A stretch of 56,225 nucleotides of DNA from Mycoemilia scoparia (GCA_027575805.1 JANBPU010000104.1:1-56225); one strand, 5' to 3'; numbered from the stretch's first letter, positions 9,390 to 20,789 are shown. Notes: a model not told the origin generated them from the sequence alone. Made by a program: numbers and translations.

Positions 9390-12386
9390 ATGAGCAACAA
9401 TAACAGAAATAATAAGCGTAGAGCAAACGCCATATCTGATTCAGAGGACTCAGATAACATGGTGACCTTCCCAGCCACACCAGGTGGTGGTATGGCATAC
9501 GGTTCTAGCTCGCCAGAAACTGGTCCAACAAGAGACTTGCCACCATCGTCTCCACCACCAGCCAGTCTGTCTCTACCTTTTGGTCAAGGCGGATTTATCA
9601 ACAATAATGGCGATGATGATATGGAGAGTGACAGCGAGGCCCGTAGAATGCTACAAGCCCAATTTGAACAGGAAGAAAGAGAACTTAGACTAGCTCAGCA
9701 AGAGGAAGATGAGTTGGAAGAAGAAGGCGAAAGGTTAGCTATCGAAGGCGATGATGATGATGATGAAGGTGAGGATCTTTTTGGTCCTAGTATGGAACTG
9801 GATTACATGGTTAATCCCGAAAAGGATGTCTACGATATTGAGGAGATTGATGACGCTGAGTACGAGAAAATGGATCCTGCTACCAGAGCCAAAGTTGAGG
9901 CACGTTTGAGAAGGCGTGATGCTGAACAGGGTTTGCTTAGCGGGGCAAAATCACGCATCCCAGCAGCATTTCTTCAAGGCTTTGAAGACGATGAAGACGA
10001 TGAGGACAATGGTGGCAGAGGAGGCCATTCTCGCAGATATCGTAGAAGAGCTGATAGGGACAACATTCACGCTGCTCTATTTGACCAGAGCATGGATGTT
10101 CAGGATGAAGAGCGTGAAATGACCCTTAATGAGCTCAAGGACATGAAGGGAAAATCGGTGGCAAGCTGGATTAACGAGCCTGGCCCTCGTCAGACCATTA
10201 CCCGTGAATTCCGCCACTTTCTATTGTCTTATGTAGATGATCAGGGTGCATCCGTCTATGGCGAACGCATCAGAAAGCTCGGTGAAAGCAATGGTGAGAG
10301 TCTTGAGGTCAGCTATGCCCACTTGGCTACATCCAGACCGTTGCTGGCCTACTTTTTGGCTAATGCTCCAAAAGCCATGTTGGCAATTATGGATGATGTC
10401 GCCATGGACGCTGTCTTGACTGTATTTCCCGACTATGCCCGCATTCGTCCCGAAATTCACATCCGTATCGCGGACCTTCCAACAATGTGCTCCCTTCGTG
10501 AACTTAGACAGTCTCAGCTCAACTGCTTGGTTAGAGTACACGGCGTAGTCAGCAGACGTACAAGTGTATTCCCTCAGCTCAAATATGTGAAGTTCAATTG
10601 CCAAAAGTGTGGTGCTGTCTTGGGTCCATTCTATCAGGATAGTCAAAGCGAAATCAAGATTGGCATGTGTACCAATTGCCAGAGCCGTGGCCCATTTACT
10701 GTTGACTCCGAGCAAACTGTTTACCGTAACTACCAGAAAATTACCTTGCAGGAAACCCCTGGATCTGTGCCTGCGGGTCGCCTGCCCAGACATCGTGAGG
10801 TTGTCCTTCTTTGGGATCTTATTGACTGTGCTAAGCCTGGTGATGAGATTGAAGTCACTGGTGTATATGGCCATACCTATGATGTATCTCTCAATACAAA
10901 GCAAGGATTCCCAGTATTTGCCACTGTCATCGAAGCAAATCATGTCAGAAGAAGAGCCGATGAGTTTGCAGCCTTCCGTTTGACTGAGGAGGACCGCCGT
11001 GCAATTCGTGCCTTGGCCAGAGATAAGGGAATTGGGCGTCGCATCATCAAATCAATTGCTCCATCCATCTATGGCCACGACCATATAAAGACCGGTGTAG
11101 CTCTGAGTTTGTTTGGTGGTGTTGCCAAAGACCTCAACGGCAAGGCCAGAACCAGGGGAGATATCAATGTGCTGCTACTTGGTGACCCTGGTACGGCAAA
11201 GTCCCAGATCCTTAAATATATCGAAACCACTGCCCACAGAGCAGTATTCACTACTGGCCAAGGTGCTAGTGCAGTAGGTCTTACTGCCAGTGTTCGCAAG
11301 GACCCAGTTACCCGGGAATGGACGCTTGAGGGTGGTGCCCTTGTGCTTGCTGATCGCGGTGTATGTCTTATTGATGAGTTTGACAAGATGAATGATACTG
11401 ATCGTACTTCTATCCACGAGGCCATGGAGCAGCAGACCATCTCGCTTTCAAAGGCTGGCATTGTTACTACTCTTCAGGCCCGCTGTGCTGTTATTGCAGC
11501 TGCCAATCCAATTGGTGGCCGCTACAGACCCACTCTTCCTTTTTCTCAGAATGTCGAGCTCACTGAGCCTATCCTTTCTCGCTTCGACGTGTTGTGTGTT
11601 GTTCGTGATGAAGTTGACCCAGTTCGTGACGAACATCTTGGCAAATTTGTGGTGCAAAGTCACATTCGATCACACCCTCGTTTCCAGAGCGACACAGCTG
11701 ATGTCCAAATGGCAGATGAGGCTACTATTGGCGATGTACCTACCGGAACCGCTAGTGCTACCGCTCTTGGTGATTCCGACATCATTCCTCAAGACCTCTT
11801 GCGCAAGTACATTATGTATGCCCGTGAAAACATCACCCCTAGAATGCACCAGGTTGATCAAGACAAGATCATGAACCTCTATGCTGAACTTCGTCGTGAG
11901 TCTCTGGCTACTGGAAGTATTCCCATCACAGTGCGTCATGTAGAATCAATTATTCGACTATGCGAAGCGCATGCGCGCCTGCACCTTCGTGAATATGTGC
12001 GCTCTGATGATGTTGAAGTAGCCATCCGTGTAGTTCTTGAGTCGTTCATTTCTGCCCAAAAGATATCTGTCAAGAAATCCTTGCGTCGGGTATTCTCCAA
12101 GTACCTTACGGCCAAGAGAGATATATTCGAAGTTTTGCACTTTGTTTTGTCGAGATTGATTCAAGACAAGTTGACATTCTATCAATATTCTCATCGTGGC
12201 CAACTCCCATCCAATGTTCGCATTTCTAAGGAAGAGTTCGAGTCCCAAGCTAGGTCAATGCAGATTCACGACTGTGCACCATTCTATCAATCTCGGATGT
12301 TTGTATCTCAAGGGTTTGAGTTTGACGGGGAAGGAACTCATATTGTAAAATCCTTTGCTACTTCTTCGTCAACCGCAACTGCTTGA
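9390..12386 (+). CDS. MCM2: DNA replication licensing factor MCM2
   Basis: A single exon of 998 residues. The N-terminal 250 residues are acidic and Ser/Pro-rich, as in MCM2, where this region binds histone H3-H4 and is phosphorylated by DDK. A C4 zinc finger (CQKC...CTNC) spans about residues 404-433. Walker A GDPGTAKSQ is at about 598-606, Walker B CLIDEFDKM at about 659-667, and the arginine finger SRFD at about 729-732. The motif GGRYRPTLPFSQNVELTEPILSRFD runs through the MCM box. The product is one of six subunits of the MCM2-7 replicative helicase, loaded at origins in G1 and active in S phase in the nucleus. The Met at 9390 is chosen because the sequence before it is pyrimidine-rich UTR and the acidic N-terminus follows directly. 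Confidence 0.97.
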   Translation: MSNNNRNNKRRANAISDSEDSDNMVTFPATPGGGMAYGSSSPETGPTRDLPPSSPPPASLSLPFGQGGFINNNGDDDMESDSEARRMLQAQFEQEERELRLAQQEEDELEEEGERLAIEGDDDDDEGEDLFGPSMELDYMVNPEKDVYDIEEIDDAEYEKMDPATRAKVEARLRRRDAEQGLLSGAKSRIPAAFLQGFEDDEDDEDNGGRGGHSRRYRRRADRDNIHAALFDQSMDVQDEEREMTLNELKDMKGKSVASWINEPGPRQTITREFRHFLLSYVDDQGASVYGERIRKLGESNGESLEVSYAHLATSRPLLAYFLANAPKAMLAIMDDVAMDAVLTVFPDYARIRPEIHIRIADLPTMCSLRELRQSQLNCLVRVHGVVSRRTSVFPQLKYVKFNCQKCGAVLGPFYQDSQSEIKIGMCTNCQSRGPFTVDSEQTVYRNYQKITLQETPGSVPAGRLPRHREVVLLWDLIDCAKPGDEIEVTGVYGHTYDVSLNTKQGFPVFATVIEANHVRRRADEFAAFRLTEEDRRAIRALARDKGIGRRIIKSIAPSIYGHDHIKTGVALSLFGGVAKDLNGKARTRGDINVLLLGDPGTAKSQILKYIETTAHRAVFTTGQGASAVGLTASVRKDPVTREWTLEGGALVLADRGVCLIDEFDKMNDTDRTSIHEAMEQQTISLSKAGIVTTLQARCAVIAAANPIGGRYRPTLPFSQNVELTEPILSRFDVLCVVRDEVDPVRDEHLGKFVVQSHIRSHPRFQSDTADVQMADEATIGDVPTGTASATALGDSDIIPQDLLRKYIMYARENITPRMHQVDQDKIMNLYAELRRESLATGSIPITVRHVESIIRLCEAHARLHLREYVRSDDVEVAIRVVLESFISAQKISVKKSLRRVFSKYLTAKRDIFEVLHFVLSRLIQDKLTFYQYSHRGQLPSNVRISKEEFESQARSMQIHDCAPFYQSRMFVSQGFEFDGEGTHIVKSFATSSSTATA

Positions 12387-12530
12387 TGATAGCTACAGAG
12401 ATAACTCAATTAACAATCATTCAATTTCTTAATTTCCTTTCTTTTATTAGTAAATACTATCATTGAGCTTTTGTCTAACTAAAACCTTTCTTCTTTTCTA
12501 TAACATTATTGAAATTTAAAATTATAATCA

Positions 12531-12563
<33 letters not shown>

Positions 12564-13195
12564 GGTCAGAATTCACAAAGCCTTGGTCGAAATTGGATCC
12601 CCAGGAGTAGTTACATACGAACTGGCTCATGAGTGATCCAAAATATTAAGACTCATTTCTGACTACCACACAATCGATCACAAGTAACATAATTTTTCAT
12701 AAAATATATTTGAAATATAAAAAAAGAAAGCATAGTGAAGGCCCCCAACCTTCGGATATATAATAAAAAATCAAAAAAAATCTTGGGCATACAAATGAAC
12801 GAGTGTAAAAGTATTTGTGTGTGTGTGTGATACTGCTTTGTGTGTAACTATATAGAAAAAGAAAGGCATAAAACACGATTCAACCCCTTTATTAATTTGG
12901 TATATAAAAGGATGGAAGTTGTCAGATGTTATGGATAGATTTGTTTTTGAATGGAATGTTATATTGGAACTGTAGTTTTTTCTCGGATTTTTATGATGTT
13001 TGAATGGAGGGAAAAAGTATATACACATATTTATGCGGGTGTTGATGAAAGTATGTATATACTTGGATTGTCGAATTTAGAGTGTGTCTTAAATGAGTGT
13101 CAATTTTAATGAGTGTGATTTAATGAGTGTGTCTTGAATGAATGAATGGGTTAGATTTGTTTTTGAGAGTTTTTGTTTTTGGTTTTTGTAGTCAT
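12387..13195. other. Convergent 3' region between MCM2 and pseudopeptidase 2
   Basis: MCM2 (plus) and the second M3-like gene (minus) end towards each other here. The spacer contains an (AAT)n microsatellite at about 12530-12562, a short GT run near 12817, and an inverted family-3 repeat at about 12560-12690. No gene seen. Confidence 0.5.
12560..12690 (-). repeat. Repeat family 3, copy c
   Basis: The reverse complement contains TGTGGTAGTCAGAAATGAGTC and AAGGCTTTGTGAATTCTGACC, matching blocks of 5245-5316 and 5458-5570 in the same order. Confidence 0.45.
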
Positions 13196-15756
13196 TTATT
13201 GACCGAGGGCTTGGAAGAATCCAGCAGTCAAGTCGCGTCTTCCAATGGAGTTTTTAACCTTAGTGAGAATGTTTTGATCAGCGGCATTCATGGGAAAGAT
13301 ATTCTCAATCAATTCGGTGATAACATTAGGGTCGTCCTTGATATAGCGACCCTTGAGACTCACAGCAAGGTTGTAGCCATAGGTTCTTTCGGTGATCTCG
13401 GTGTAAAGCATGTTGTTCTCATCGTAGAAAAGTGCCACAAGATCACTGGTGAGCTGTGGCCAGCTTCGAATGAAGTCATTAAAGTTCCTGTGGAATTCAA
13501 GATCCAAGCTGATATACATATGACGGTCGAAATACTGCTCCCGGCCACTTCCAACAGCTGTCAATGAATGACGAAGAAGTGAAAGGTCGCAATAATGACT
13601 AAGCTGACCAATCAATGAGATACGATAGGTTCTGACCAATTCATCGAGATGATGTCTTGGAGCTGGCTGACCATTAAGTGAGAGATCTCCGTCGCTGAAT
13701 ATCATGGCTAAGATGGTCTCATCAAACATAAGAGCTTCAAATGTATGCTTGAGTACTTGCGAAAAGTCAATTAGACTGTCGGGCCCAGTAGTTGCACGGA
13801 ATTTGCCTTTGGACAAAAGGTCGCCAAAGGCCAAACCAAGTTGACCGGCAAGTGTTACAGCTTGAACAAAATGTATAGGGTTAACCATTCTTCCTCTTTC
13901 TGTTTCAAACTTGCCAAAGTTAGCCTTGAGAATTACTACAGGCTTGGCTGTTCGACCTTCAGCTGTGAGATGTCCTCGTCTGACAGGGAGTCTTTCAACT
14001 TCAGCCGTCTTTCCATCACGACGTGTAAAGTCAATGTGGATCTCTCCAACTATTTCGTTGGTAGAACGGCAGATGAACTTGTAGATTTTCACATCGCTAT
14101 CCCATGTAGGACTCTCATCAGTCGCAAGCTGGAAAAAGTAATTCGAATGCTTGAATAAACCGAAAAAGAAGTTCAATACTGCATCTGCAGTCATATATTC
14201 CGGAGAATACTGGTCAGCTTGGTTGAGCTCGGATATGTTTTTGGTATAGAAGTCATCAACTTCAAGAGAAAAGATATTGTCAATGCTCAAGTCAGTACCT
14301 TGGAATTGTTGCTAAAAATAAAAAATGACAATACAGGTTAGTTCGTGAAAAACATATATATATATATATTTGAAAGCGAACGTAAATATATCAAAGGTCT
14401 GTGCTCATTAAAATTTAAAGATTCACTTACTTGTCTCTTGAACAAGATACCATTCTTGATATCCCTTTTTATTCTGTCAAAGACAGATTTGGTTTTTTCA
14501 AGAATCTAAAAGATATAAAATAACAACATGTTATTTCATATGATGCACAATTATAACAACTTCCAAAAAATTAGGACTGCATACATACCTCCAATACGTG
14601 CCATGGGTCATTTTGAACACGTAGCTCATAGTCATAGCTTTGTTTGGAGGGGTATCCAAGAATCTAACAAAGAACAATATGTGAATATTAGCATTATACT
14701 TCATCATATCAATAATAGTTTAGCAATCAATGCATATGGAGCATAATTTTTGAAGGGTGAATTTTGGTGACCAACAATTATAGGCGCAATCACAGCCAAA
14801 TGAATGGCCACCATTTACTATCAAATGGTTGCCCTTCAAAAATAACTACCCATATCACTAATAGGTTTACTTACCTTGACCATCTCGATTTTATGACGAA
14901 CATACTCCTTGAGGCATGTCAACATTTCAAAGTATGCTTTCATGTATTCCCTGAAAACATCATTGAGGATATCGACACCAAGGTTTCTAGAATGACACCA
15001 AATATCAAAAGCATCTCGGGGAAAGATCAAAGTGAACTCTTGTCCATACTCTTCAACCTTTGGGTTTTCAGTAAAGGGGTTGTTGCTTCCAAGGATTTCA
15101 AGTGAGCTGCTCAAAACCTTTGCAGGATACTCAGTTCCGTTGAGTAGATGTCTGAATCTACTCTCATTTCTTGAACAAATAGCAAGGTGGCTTTGGAATT
15201 GCTCATAATCCTCGCCTTGGAGATAGCTCCCGCCTTCAGTAACCTGACGGTGGCTGAGCATGAAGACACGCTTTCCTTCAGGATCATTGATCAGGAACCC
15301 GTTCGTTCTGTCCGAAACAAATCTGTTATACTGATCACTTGCAACACTAAAATCACCGCCAAACATGGCATTCTATATCGAGGGATATTTCCACAAATAA
15401 ATAACATTTTTAGCCATTTACTTTTTATTCTGCAACAGCAAGCTTTAGATTAATGTTTTCCTTACCAAGTAAACTCTGCCTGTCCTTTCAACGACATCAT
15501 CAATTGCGGGAGATCTTTCAAGTGCCTTGAAGGCATTTAAAAGATCTTTGACAGATTCAATGTTGTCAAATGCCACAGTGGATTTGCCAAGGTAGTTAGG
15601 AAAGTCTCTTGACTCTGCGGGCACAGCTCTAGCTCTCTTCAAGACCTCAACAGCCTTGCTGATATAGCCACTGGTTTGACTTTCTTGCAATTCTGCAAAT
15701 GAAAAGCCGATAGTGGTAACACGGTCGGCTTGGTTGGGGTAAGGGTTAAAAGACAT
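13196..15756 (-). CDS. M3-family metallopeptidase homologue lacking the zinc site (pseudopeptidase 2)
   Basis: Five exons: 15756-15466, 15372-14875, 14663-14589, 14505-14431 and 14311-13196. The sum is 2055 nt, 684 residues. M3 features in order: an N-terminal helical region (VAFDNIESVKDLLNAF), the RHKIEMVKILGYPSKQSY motif (family: R-x2-A-x-LLGYxSYA), GEIHIDFTRRDGK, and the active-site helix. The helix reads TLAGQLGLAFG instead of TLFHEFGHALH. Zinc-ligand positions are G469, L473 and Q498 (in DFSQ) and the catalytic Glu position is Q470. Their spacing equals that of true enzymes, so only the chemistry is lost. No mitochondrial presequence is evident. Intron 2 holds MITE copy E. Exons 3 and 4 are both 75 nt, resembling the 78/75-nt pair in the paralogue at 2143-4657. 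A scaffold, chaperone or regulatory role is possible but unproven. Confidence 0.82.
14737..14852 (+). mobile_element. MITE-like element, copy E (intronic)
   Basis: Full-length copy inside intron 2 of pseudopeptidase 2. Left end GGAGCATAATTTTTGAAGGG, right end CCCTTCAAAAATAACTACCCA, flanked by TA on both sides. The core GCAATCACAGCCAAATGAATG is in forward orientation. Confidence 0.88.
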
Positions 15757-16356
15757 TCAGTTAAAAATCAAAAAAAGAAAAAAGTAAAGTATAAAGTGGG
15801 GGGGGGGGGAAGAACAGCCAAATGACCAGGAAATAGTGGGGTTTTATACATTTCCGAGCTTGGCTAATTCTAATACAACCTGTATACTTTGTAGCCCATA
15901 CAAGTGAGTTGTACATGCCTATGCCTGTGTAATGTTTTTTGAGAAAGTAGTCTTTTCTGGGTGTTTTGCTGAGTGGATGCTAAGCCTTGAGTAATCTCTC
16001 TTATTTTTGATATCACTGAATTTGCAGTCATAATAGTTTTCAAGGGTTATAGGCAATCATTAGTACGCCATGATGAATATGAGCATGAAGATTTTTGTCC
16101 ATACAATTCTAAACTCAATGTATGGGCACTTTTACTCTTTGGAAAATTACTTGGTTGGTTTTGTGGTTCATGACTCGAAATTTTAACTCTAAAATCTGTA
16201 TTCTTGGGATTGATTAGAAAAAATCCAACTAAAGTTGATTAAAGTGAGTTTAGTAACCATTATACAGTAAGGAATGATTATTTAGATTTGGTGGCAGTAT
16301 TATCTTTTTAAAAGATGGTGCTGTTGCCCTTTTGCAAATTCATGAAATCCACAAAA
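15757..16356. other. Intergenic, upstream of pseudopeptidase 2
   Basis: No gene seen. A poly-G run of about nine bases lies near 15799, close to the start of the upstream gene. The remainder is AT-rich. Confidence 0.4.
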
Positions 16357-16471
16357 TGGATCATAATTTTTGAAGGGTGAATTTTTGTGACCAGTGATTA
16401 TAGGGACAATCACAGCCAAATGAATGTCCAGTTTTACTAGTGAACTTTCACCCTTCAAAAATTATTACCCA
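16357..16471 (+). mobile_element. MITE-like element, copy F
   Basis: Full-length copy. Left TGGATCATAATTTTTGAAGG, right CCCTTCAAAAATTATTACCCA, flanked by AA on both sides. It lies about 140 bases downstream of the WW-FF gene stop. Confidence 0.9.
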
Positions 16472-16609
16472 AATAATACTAATTCAAATTCCAAGGCATT
16501 TTGCTATCCTAGCTTCATCTTCGATTATTACCAATTTCAACAATAGTTTAAAGACATGGTTTTAAGCTGTTTTATTTTTATAAACTCAAAATAAACAAAA
16601 GCTATAGAA

Positions 16610-18210
16610 TTACCATGATGGGTGGTGAGATGAATGCTGACGACGGGGTGACCGAGATCTGCCTCTTGATCTGTCTCTTTTTCTTGAACTATGTTCACTT
16701 TGGTTAGAATCTCGACCATGACAAGAAAATTGACCCTTTTGAGTCAACTTTTCAACAAATTCATTGAACAGCTCTTCTCTCCTGCTAGAGCTTTTTAGTC
16801 CTTTGTATCTGCTATCACCCTTTAACTCCTTGGAAAACTATAAATAATAAACATATTATCATCAACCATTTTTATATACAATGATAGTAGTTTGAATCTA
16901 AATAATAATATATGCTATTTACCTTTTTCCATTTTATTTCAGGATTAATTTTTTCTCTATTTTCCTTGAGAAGCTGAACAAAGTTGTCTTCTTGCTTGGC
17001 ATATTCTGGCGATGTTTCCCTTTTTAGATTAATTATAAACGATCTGAATTGCTTTTCGCGCTCTGGAGCAGGCTTGAGGCTCAAGAATCTAGTGTCCTTT
17101 CGGTTTTCATAAAAGAATTGTTCCCACTCCATATCTACAGACTTGACCCTTTGACGTAATAGCTGTTCAAATGGACTTAGCTGTATGACTTCTTTCTCAT
17201 TTTTCTTTTCAAACTCCTTCTGTTTTCTGATTAGTTCCGCACATACGCTATCAAAGATTGTCTGCTTGTCTTTTAGCAAGCTTATCACTAGGTTTAAAAA
17301 GCAATATTGGTTATAATGTTTCCTACTTATAGAGTACTGTGGTTTGTCTATCAATTTACAGGAGTGCTTAATTGAAATATTACCACTTACAGTTATAACG
17401 AGGGTCGTCTTCAATTTTTTGTAGCTCTTGTTCCAATGGTGCAAACGGATTGATATTTGCTTCAAGCAGCATGGTCTATATAGCAAAATTCGGGAGTTAG
17501 TCGATTTTAAGTAGGATCCAATGACAGACAACTCTAAGGATAAAATTCATTATTACCTTGAATTTCTCTTGGCATTCTTCAGGACTCAATTCTGGTTCTT
17601 CTTGTTTTTTACTTTCTTTCTCAATTTCTTGCGTTTGTGGTTCTGAGATGTTGGCACCATCTTCCTCCTCATCTTCTAACATATCCAACATCCAATCTAC
17701 ATCTTCCTCATCCATTTCAGTGACCTTAAAAGAAGCATCCTGCTCACCATGCCTATCTTCTGCTGATGCTTTGGTTGTACTATCACCCTTTTTATCCTTT
17801 TCCTGTTTTTCCATTTCTTGTAATGGCCCACTCAACTCTTTTGGCATATTCCATGTGGAGGCTTTGGTATTTGTATTATAATAGTATTTTCTTTCTTGAG
17901 CTGTTTCAACTATTTTCCATTGAGTATTCGGAACTGATATTTGCTTTATTGGATGATCTTTCCTGGCCTTTTTCTTTGCTTTATTTAACAGCTCGATCAA
18001 GTGACGCTTCCGCCATTCCTCCATTATCGCTATCTCATTTTCCCTTGTTACTCTTCTATAGTTTGCTGGCGGAATCCACACACTAGTCTTTGATATGCTG
18101 TCATAATAGTATGGAAGATTAATTCCCGGTGCATAAAATTTTGCCCATACTGATCTTCGTCGCGGCATTCCATCGTTGTTTCGTGTATGTGGTGGTCGGC
18201 TTTTCATCAT
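16610..18210 (-). CDS. WW- and FF-domain protein (TCERG1/Urn1-like splicing and elongation factor)
   Basis: Four exons: 18210-17557, 17475-17391, 17287-16923 and 16837-16610, giving 443 residues. Two WW domains lie at about residues 22-50 (WAKFYAPG...YYYD...VWIPP) and 98-125 (WKIVETAQERKYYYN...TWNMP). An acidic linker follows (EEDVDWMLDMLEDEEED). Three FF domains span about 212-270, 290-350 and 352-412. The last includes KWKKFSKELKGDSRYKGL, which depends on correct splicing to exon 4. The tail is Arg/Ser-rich (RDRSRGRSRSPRR). Proteins of this architecture bind proline-rich splicing factors through WW and the phosphorylated Pol II tail through FF, coupling transcription with splicing. Prp40 is less likely because the WW pair is far apart. 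All junctions keep frame with GT-AG borders. The promoter is shared with the divergent gene at 18684. Confidence 0.85.
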
Positions 18211-18683
18211 GGTGGAAATTTAACTTTGAAATTTTTATTATAATAATTTATATTGCAGTTGCTCTGATTTTGATAGAATGGTCTACAATGTGGCAAATGT
18301 TAATATGTGTGCTATAACAATTGTTATGGGTCAAGAGGTTTTTGATGGACTATTCTACCACACTGTTGTGATTTTTCTAATAATTGGATTGAGTTTATCA
18401 TAAGCCAATGTGTAGAGTACTATGAATCAAAGTTACTCAGTAAATAATAATTATCAGATATACTGTTTTTTCTGAAATAATATATTCAAATATAATGATA
18501 ACCATGCATCCTATACGATAATATTTTATATAATAAACTACTCAATGCAAATAATGTAATCCAAAAAGCTCTCCCACTAAGTCAAGTCTCAAATCCTATA
18601 AATAATGCAGCATATTCCAGTATCATTCTTCTTTAAATTTCTTTTTATTTCCTATATTTATAGCAATTTAAAGGATAAACGCA
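18211..18683. promoter_or_regulatory. Divergent promoter region
   Basis: 473 bases separate the start codons of two divergent genes (WW-FF protein and the orphan at 18684). AT-rich, with no tandem repeat or recognised factor site. Confidence 0.4.
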
Positions 18684-19618
18684 ATGACAAACCCTCAAGT
18701 AGGCATAGGTAATTAGAGGCATTTGATGCAGATTATTTAAAATGCTTTGGATAGTTTTATTTACTAAACTATACCTTTTTAATTCTTATAGACTCTAACC
18801 AAAGTCAAAACAGCATGATGCTACTAGAGCAGATCCTTGATAATTTTGATAATTACAGAAGCTGTGCTGGGATAATAAGTGGGTCGGACCTCATGAGTCT
18901 CAGAGACAACTCTCTCGCAGTTCAGGCGGCCCAACAAGTCGTTATGCAAGCTCATCCAGACAATTATATTAAAAAGTACATGAGCGTTGAATTGACTAGC
19001 TGTAATCTAGCTTTTGCAAGCAGGATTGTTCAAACTCCTAATACCAGCGCTGACACTGCTATTCCCAGTGGAACCATAGAAAATAGATGTAGTAACAGTC
19101 ATAGTTATGACCATACTCAATTGCCCAATTATCAGTTCCAGACACTAATTGACAAAAGAAAGGGTCAGAGGAAGGTGCTCAAATCAAAAACTATATCTTT
19201 AATCATTGAGCTGTTGCACAATGCATATAACAGACAAATGTCTTCACCATACTCACAGTCGCTGGGATCAGTAACAACACCAGAAGAAGTATCTGTTATA
19301 GGTGTAGGACCTATTCATCCCAATCTTCTTAAAAAGTTTTTACAGCCATTGTTTTGCTGCCCTTCATATGAAATAATAGAACAGCATCTAAAATGTGCAA
19401 TGTCTGAAAAAGACTGTAAGCATCAAGAGTGCGCTACAAGGATAACTTCAGTTTCTATCTCTCTACATTCCAAGATGTATGTTACACTTGATATCTATAG
19501 TCAATGTTATATAGAAACACCAGACCCGAGTTTGCACTATGCTTCTCTTTGCTTCAATTACAATGATCCAGGATTTCCAAAACACAAGTTTGATAAAGCT
19601 ATAGGCTTTGTCATGTAA
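18684..19618 (+). CDS. Hypothetical protein, 283 residues (orphan)
   Basis: Two exons, 18684-18708 and 18792-19618. The first encodes only MTNPQVGI plus one base. The intron GTAATT...TTATAG restores frame to DSNQSQNSMMLLEQILDNF. I recognise no family. The C-terminal half has a Cys/His cluster (CCPSYEIIEQHLKC...CKHQEC, about residues 208-235) that could bind a metal, followed by alternating hydrophobic residues (SVSISLHSKMYVTLDIYSQCYIE) suggestive of beta strands. No signal peptide or membrane segment. The start is chosen because the upstream exon gives a good ATG context (ACGCAATG) and a clean junction. A start at the internal Met pair in exon 2 is possible. Confidence 0.6.
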
Positions 19619-20381
19619 AAAATTATGGCCCATACACTATTTGATATTCAATTTTTTGGAGTCGCTTTTTTCAAATGATTTGGGGAATTCAACCATCTTT
19701 TGTTTTTATTTTCATTTTTGCTGCTTTGACCCTGTCCAAATAAGTGTGTCTTTTCAATAAAATTGCTATGAATTAAAATTTCTGCTTTGAATATCCTGTT
19801 GTTGGAATTGAAACTCTAGGTTATCTTCAAAGGGTTTCCAATATACTACCTTAGACTTGCTTTTGATCAGATTCACAAACAACAATGTGATCCAGAAATA
19901 TGTAGATTTGATTGCATCTACATGTGATCTGATTTGCCCTATTGTTTTTATTTTATAAGCAACAGGTCAGGGGCTGATAAAAACGTTCCAAATTTTTAGC
20001 CATAGCTAAGGTTACGTCATTTTTGTGTTTAAAAATGCCAAGTGGTTCCTGGTAAGGGTATTATGAAGAGTCCTGTAACTGTATACTTGGTGGAAGGTGT
20101 TATTTCTTTGAAAGCAAATGAAAAGTATGAAATACTCATTCAGTTAAACAAGATAGGCTGTACCTATATTAACTATTGTTATGAGGTTGAATATCATAGT
20201 TGAATTAGGAACTGCGTCACACTTCCGAGAATCTCTCTCTAAAGTGATTTGAAAATGCTACCAATAGCTATTAAGTAGATTAATATAGCAAACCTTATTG
20301 TATTATAGCTATTATTGTATTGGGTCAAATTTCACTACTGATCAGCCACACAAAGGCTGTGGGTGCGTCCTAGCAAAATAT
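19619..20381. other. Intergenic, no gene seen
   Basis: AT-rich spacer between two plus-strand genes, with the 3' UTR of the 283-residue gene at its start. No RNA gene recognised. Confidence 0.45.
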
Positions 20382-20496
20382 GGATCATAATTTTTGAAGG
20401 GTGACTTTTGGTGGCCAACAATTAAAGGGGCAATCCCAGCCAAATGAGTGATCATGGTCTATTATCAAATGATCACCCTTCAAATATAACTACCCA
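20382..20496 (+). mobile_element. MITE-like element, copy G
   Basis: Left TGGATCATAATTTTTGAAGG, right CCCTTCAAATATAACTACCCA, flanked by TA on both sides. Forward core GCAATCCCAGCCAAATGAG. Confidence 0.9.
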
Positions 20497-20789
20497 TATG
20501 CTATAAATTTGAATAACAATTTTTAATGATGGTGAAAGCTCTGATGTATGTTAAGATAAATATTGTTCTTTCAGGGATGTTGCGAAACTGACTTTTCTCT
20601 TGAATGAATGAATGTATTATTCTAATTGTGATTTGATTCTTTCTAACTTTTAATTATTATCATTTCTTTTGTTTATGTGTTAATGTACTTTTTTAACATT
20701 TCTTGATTATAATCTTTGATTATAATTTATGAGGACCTTTTATGCTTAATAACTTATGAAATAAAGCCATTGAAAGTGGTTACAATCAC

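Noticed and set aside
10221..10943. Antisense 240-codon frame inside MCM2
   Set aside because: Opposite strand of the conserved MCM core; no independent support.
12530..12562. (AAT)n run as a possible CRISPR or functional array
   Set aside because: Simple microsatellite without spacers; CRISPR is not expected in a nuclear fungal sequence and none was seen.
13142..13567. 141-codon plus-strand frame over the end of pseudopeptidase 2
   Set aside because: Complementary to conserved M3-like coding sequence; no independent support.
16610..18210. Identification as Prp40
   Set aside because: The two WW domains are about 75 residues apart and an RS tail follows; Prp40 has closely paired WW domains at the N-terminus.
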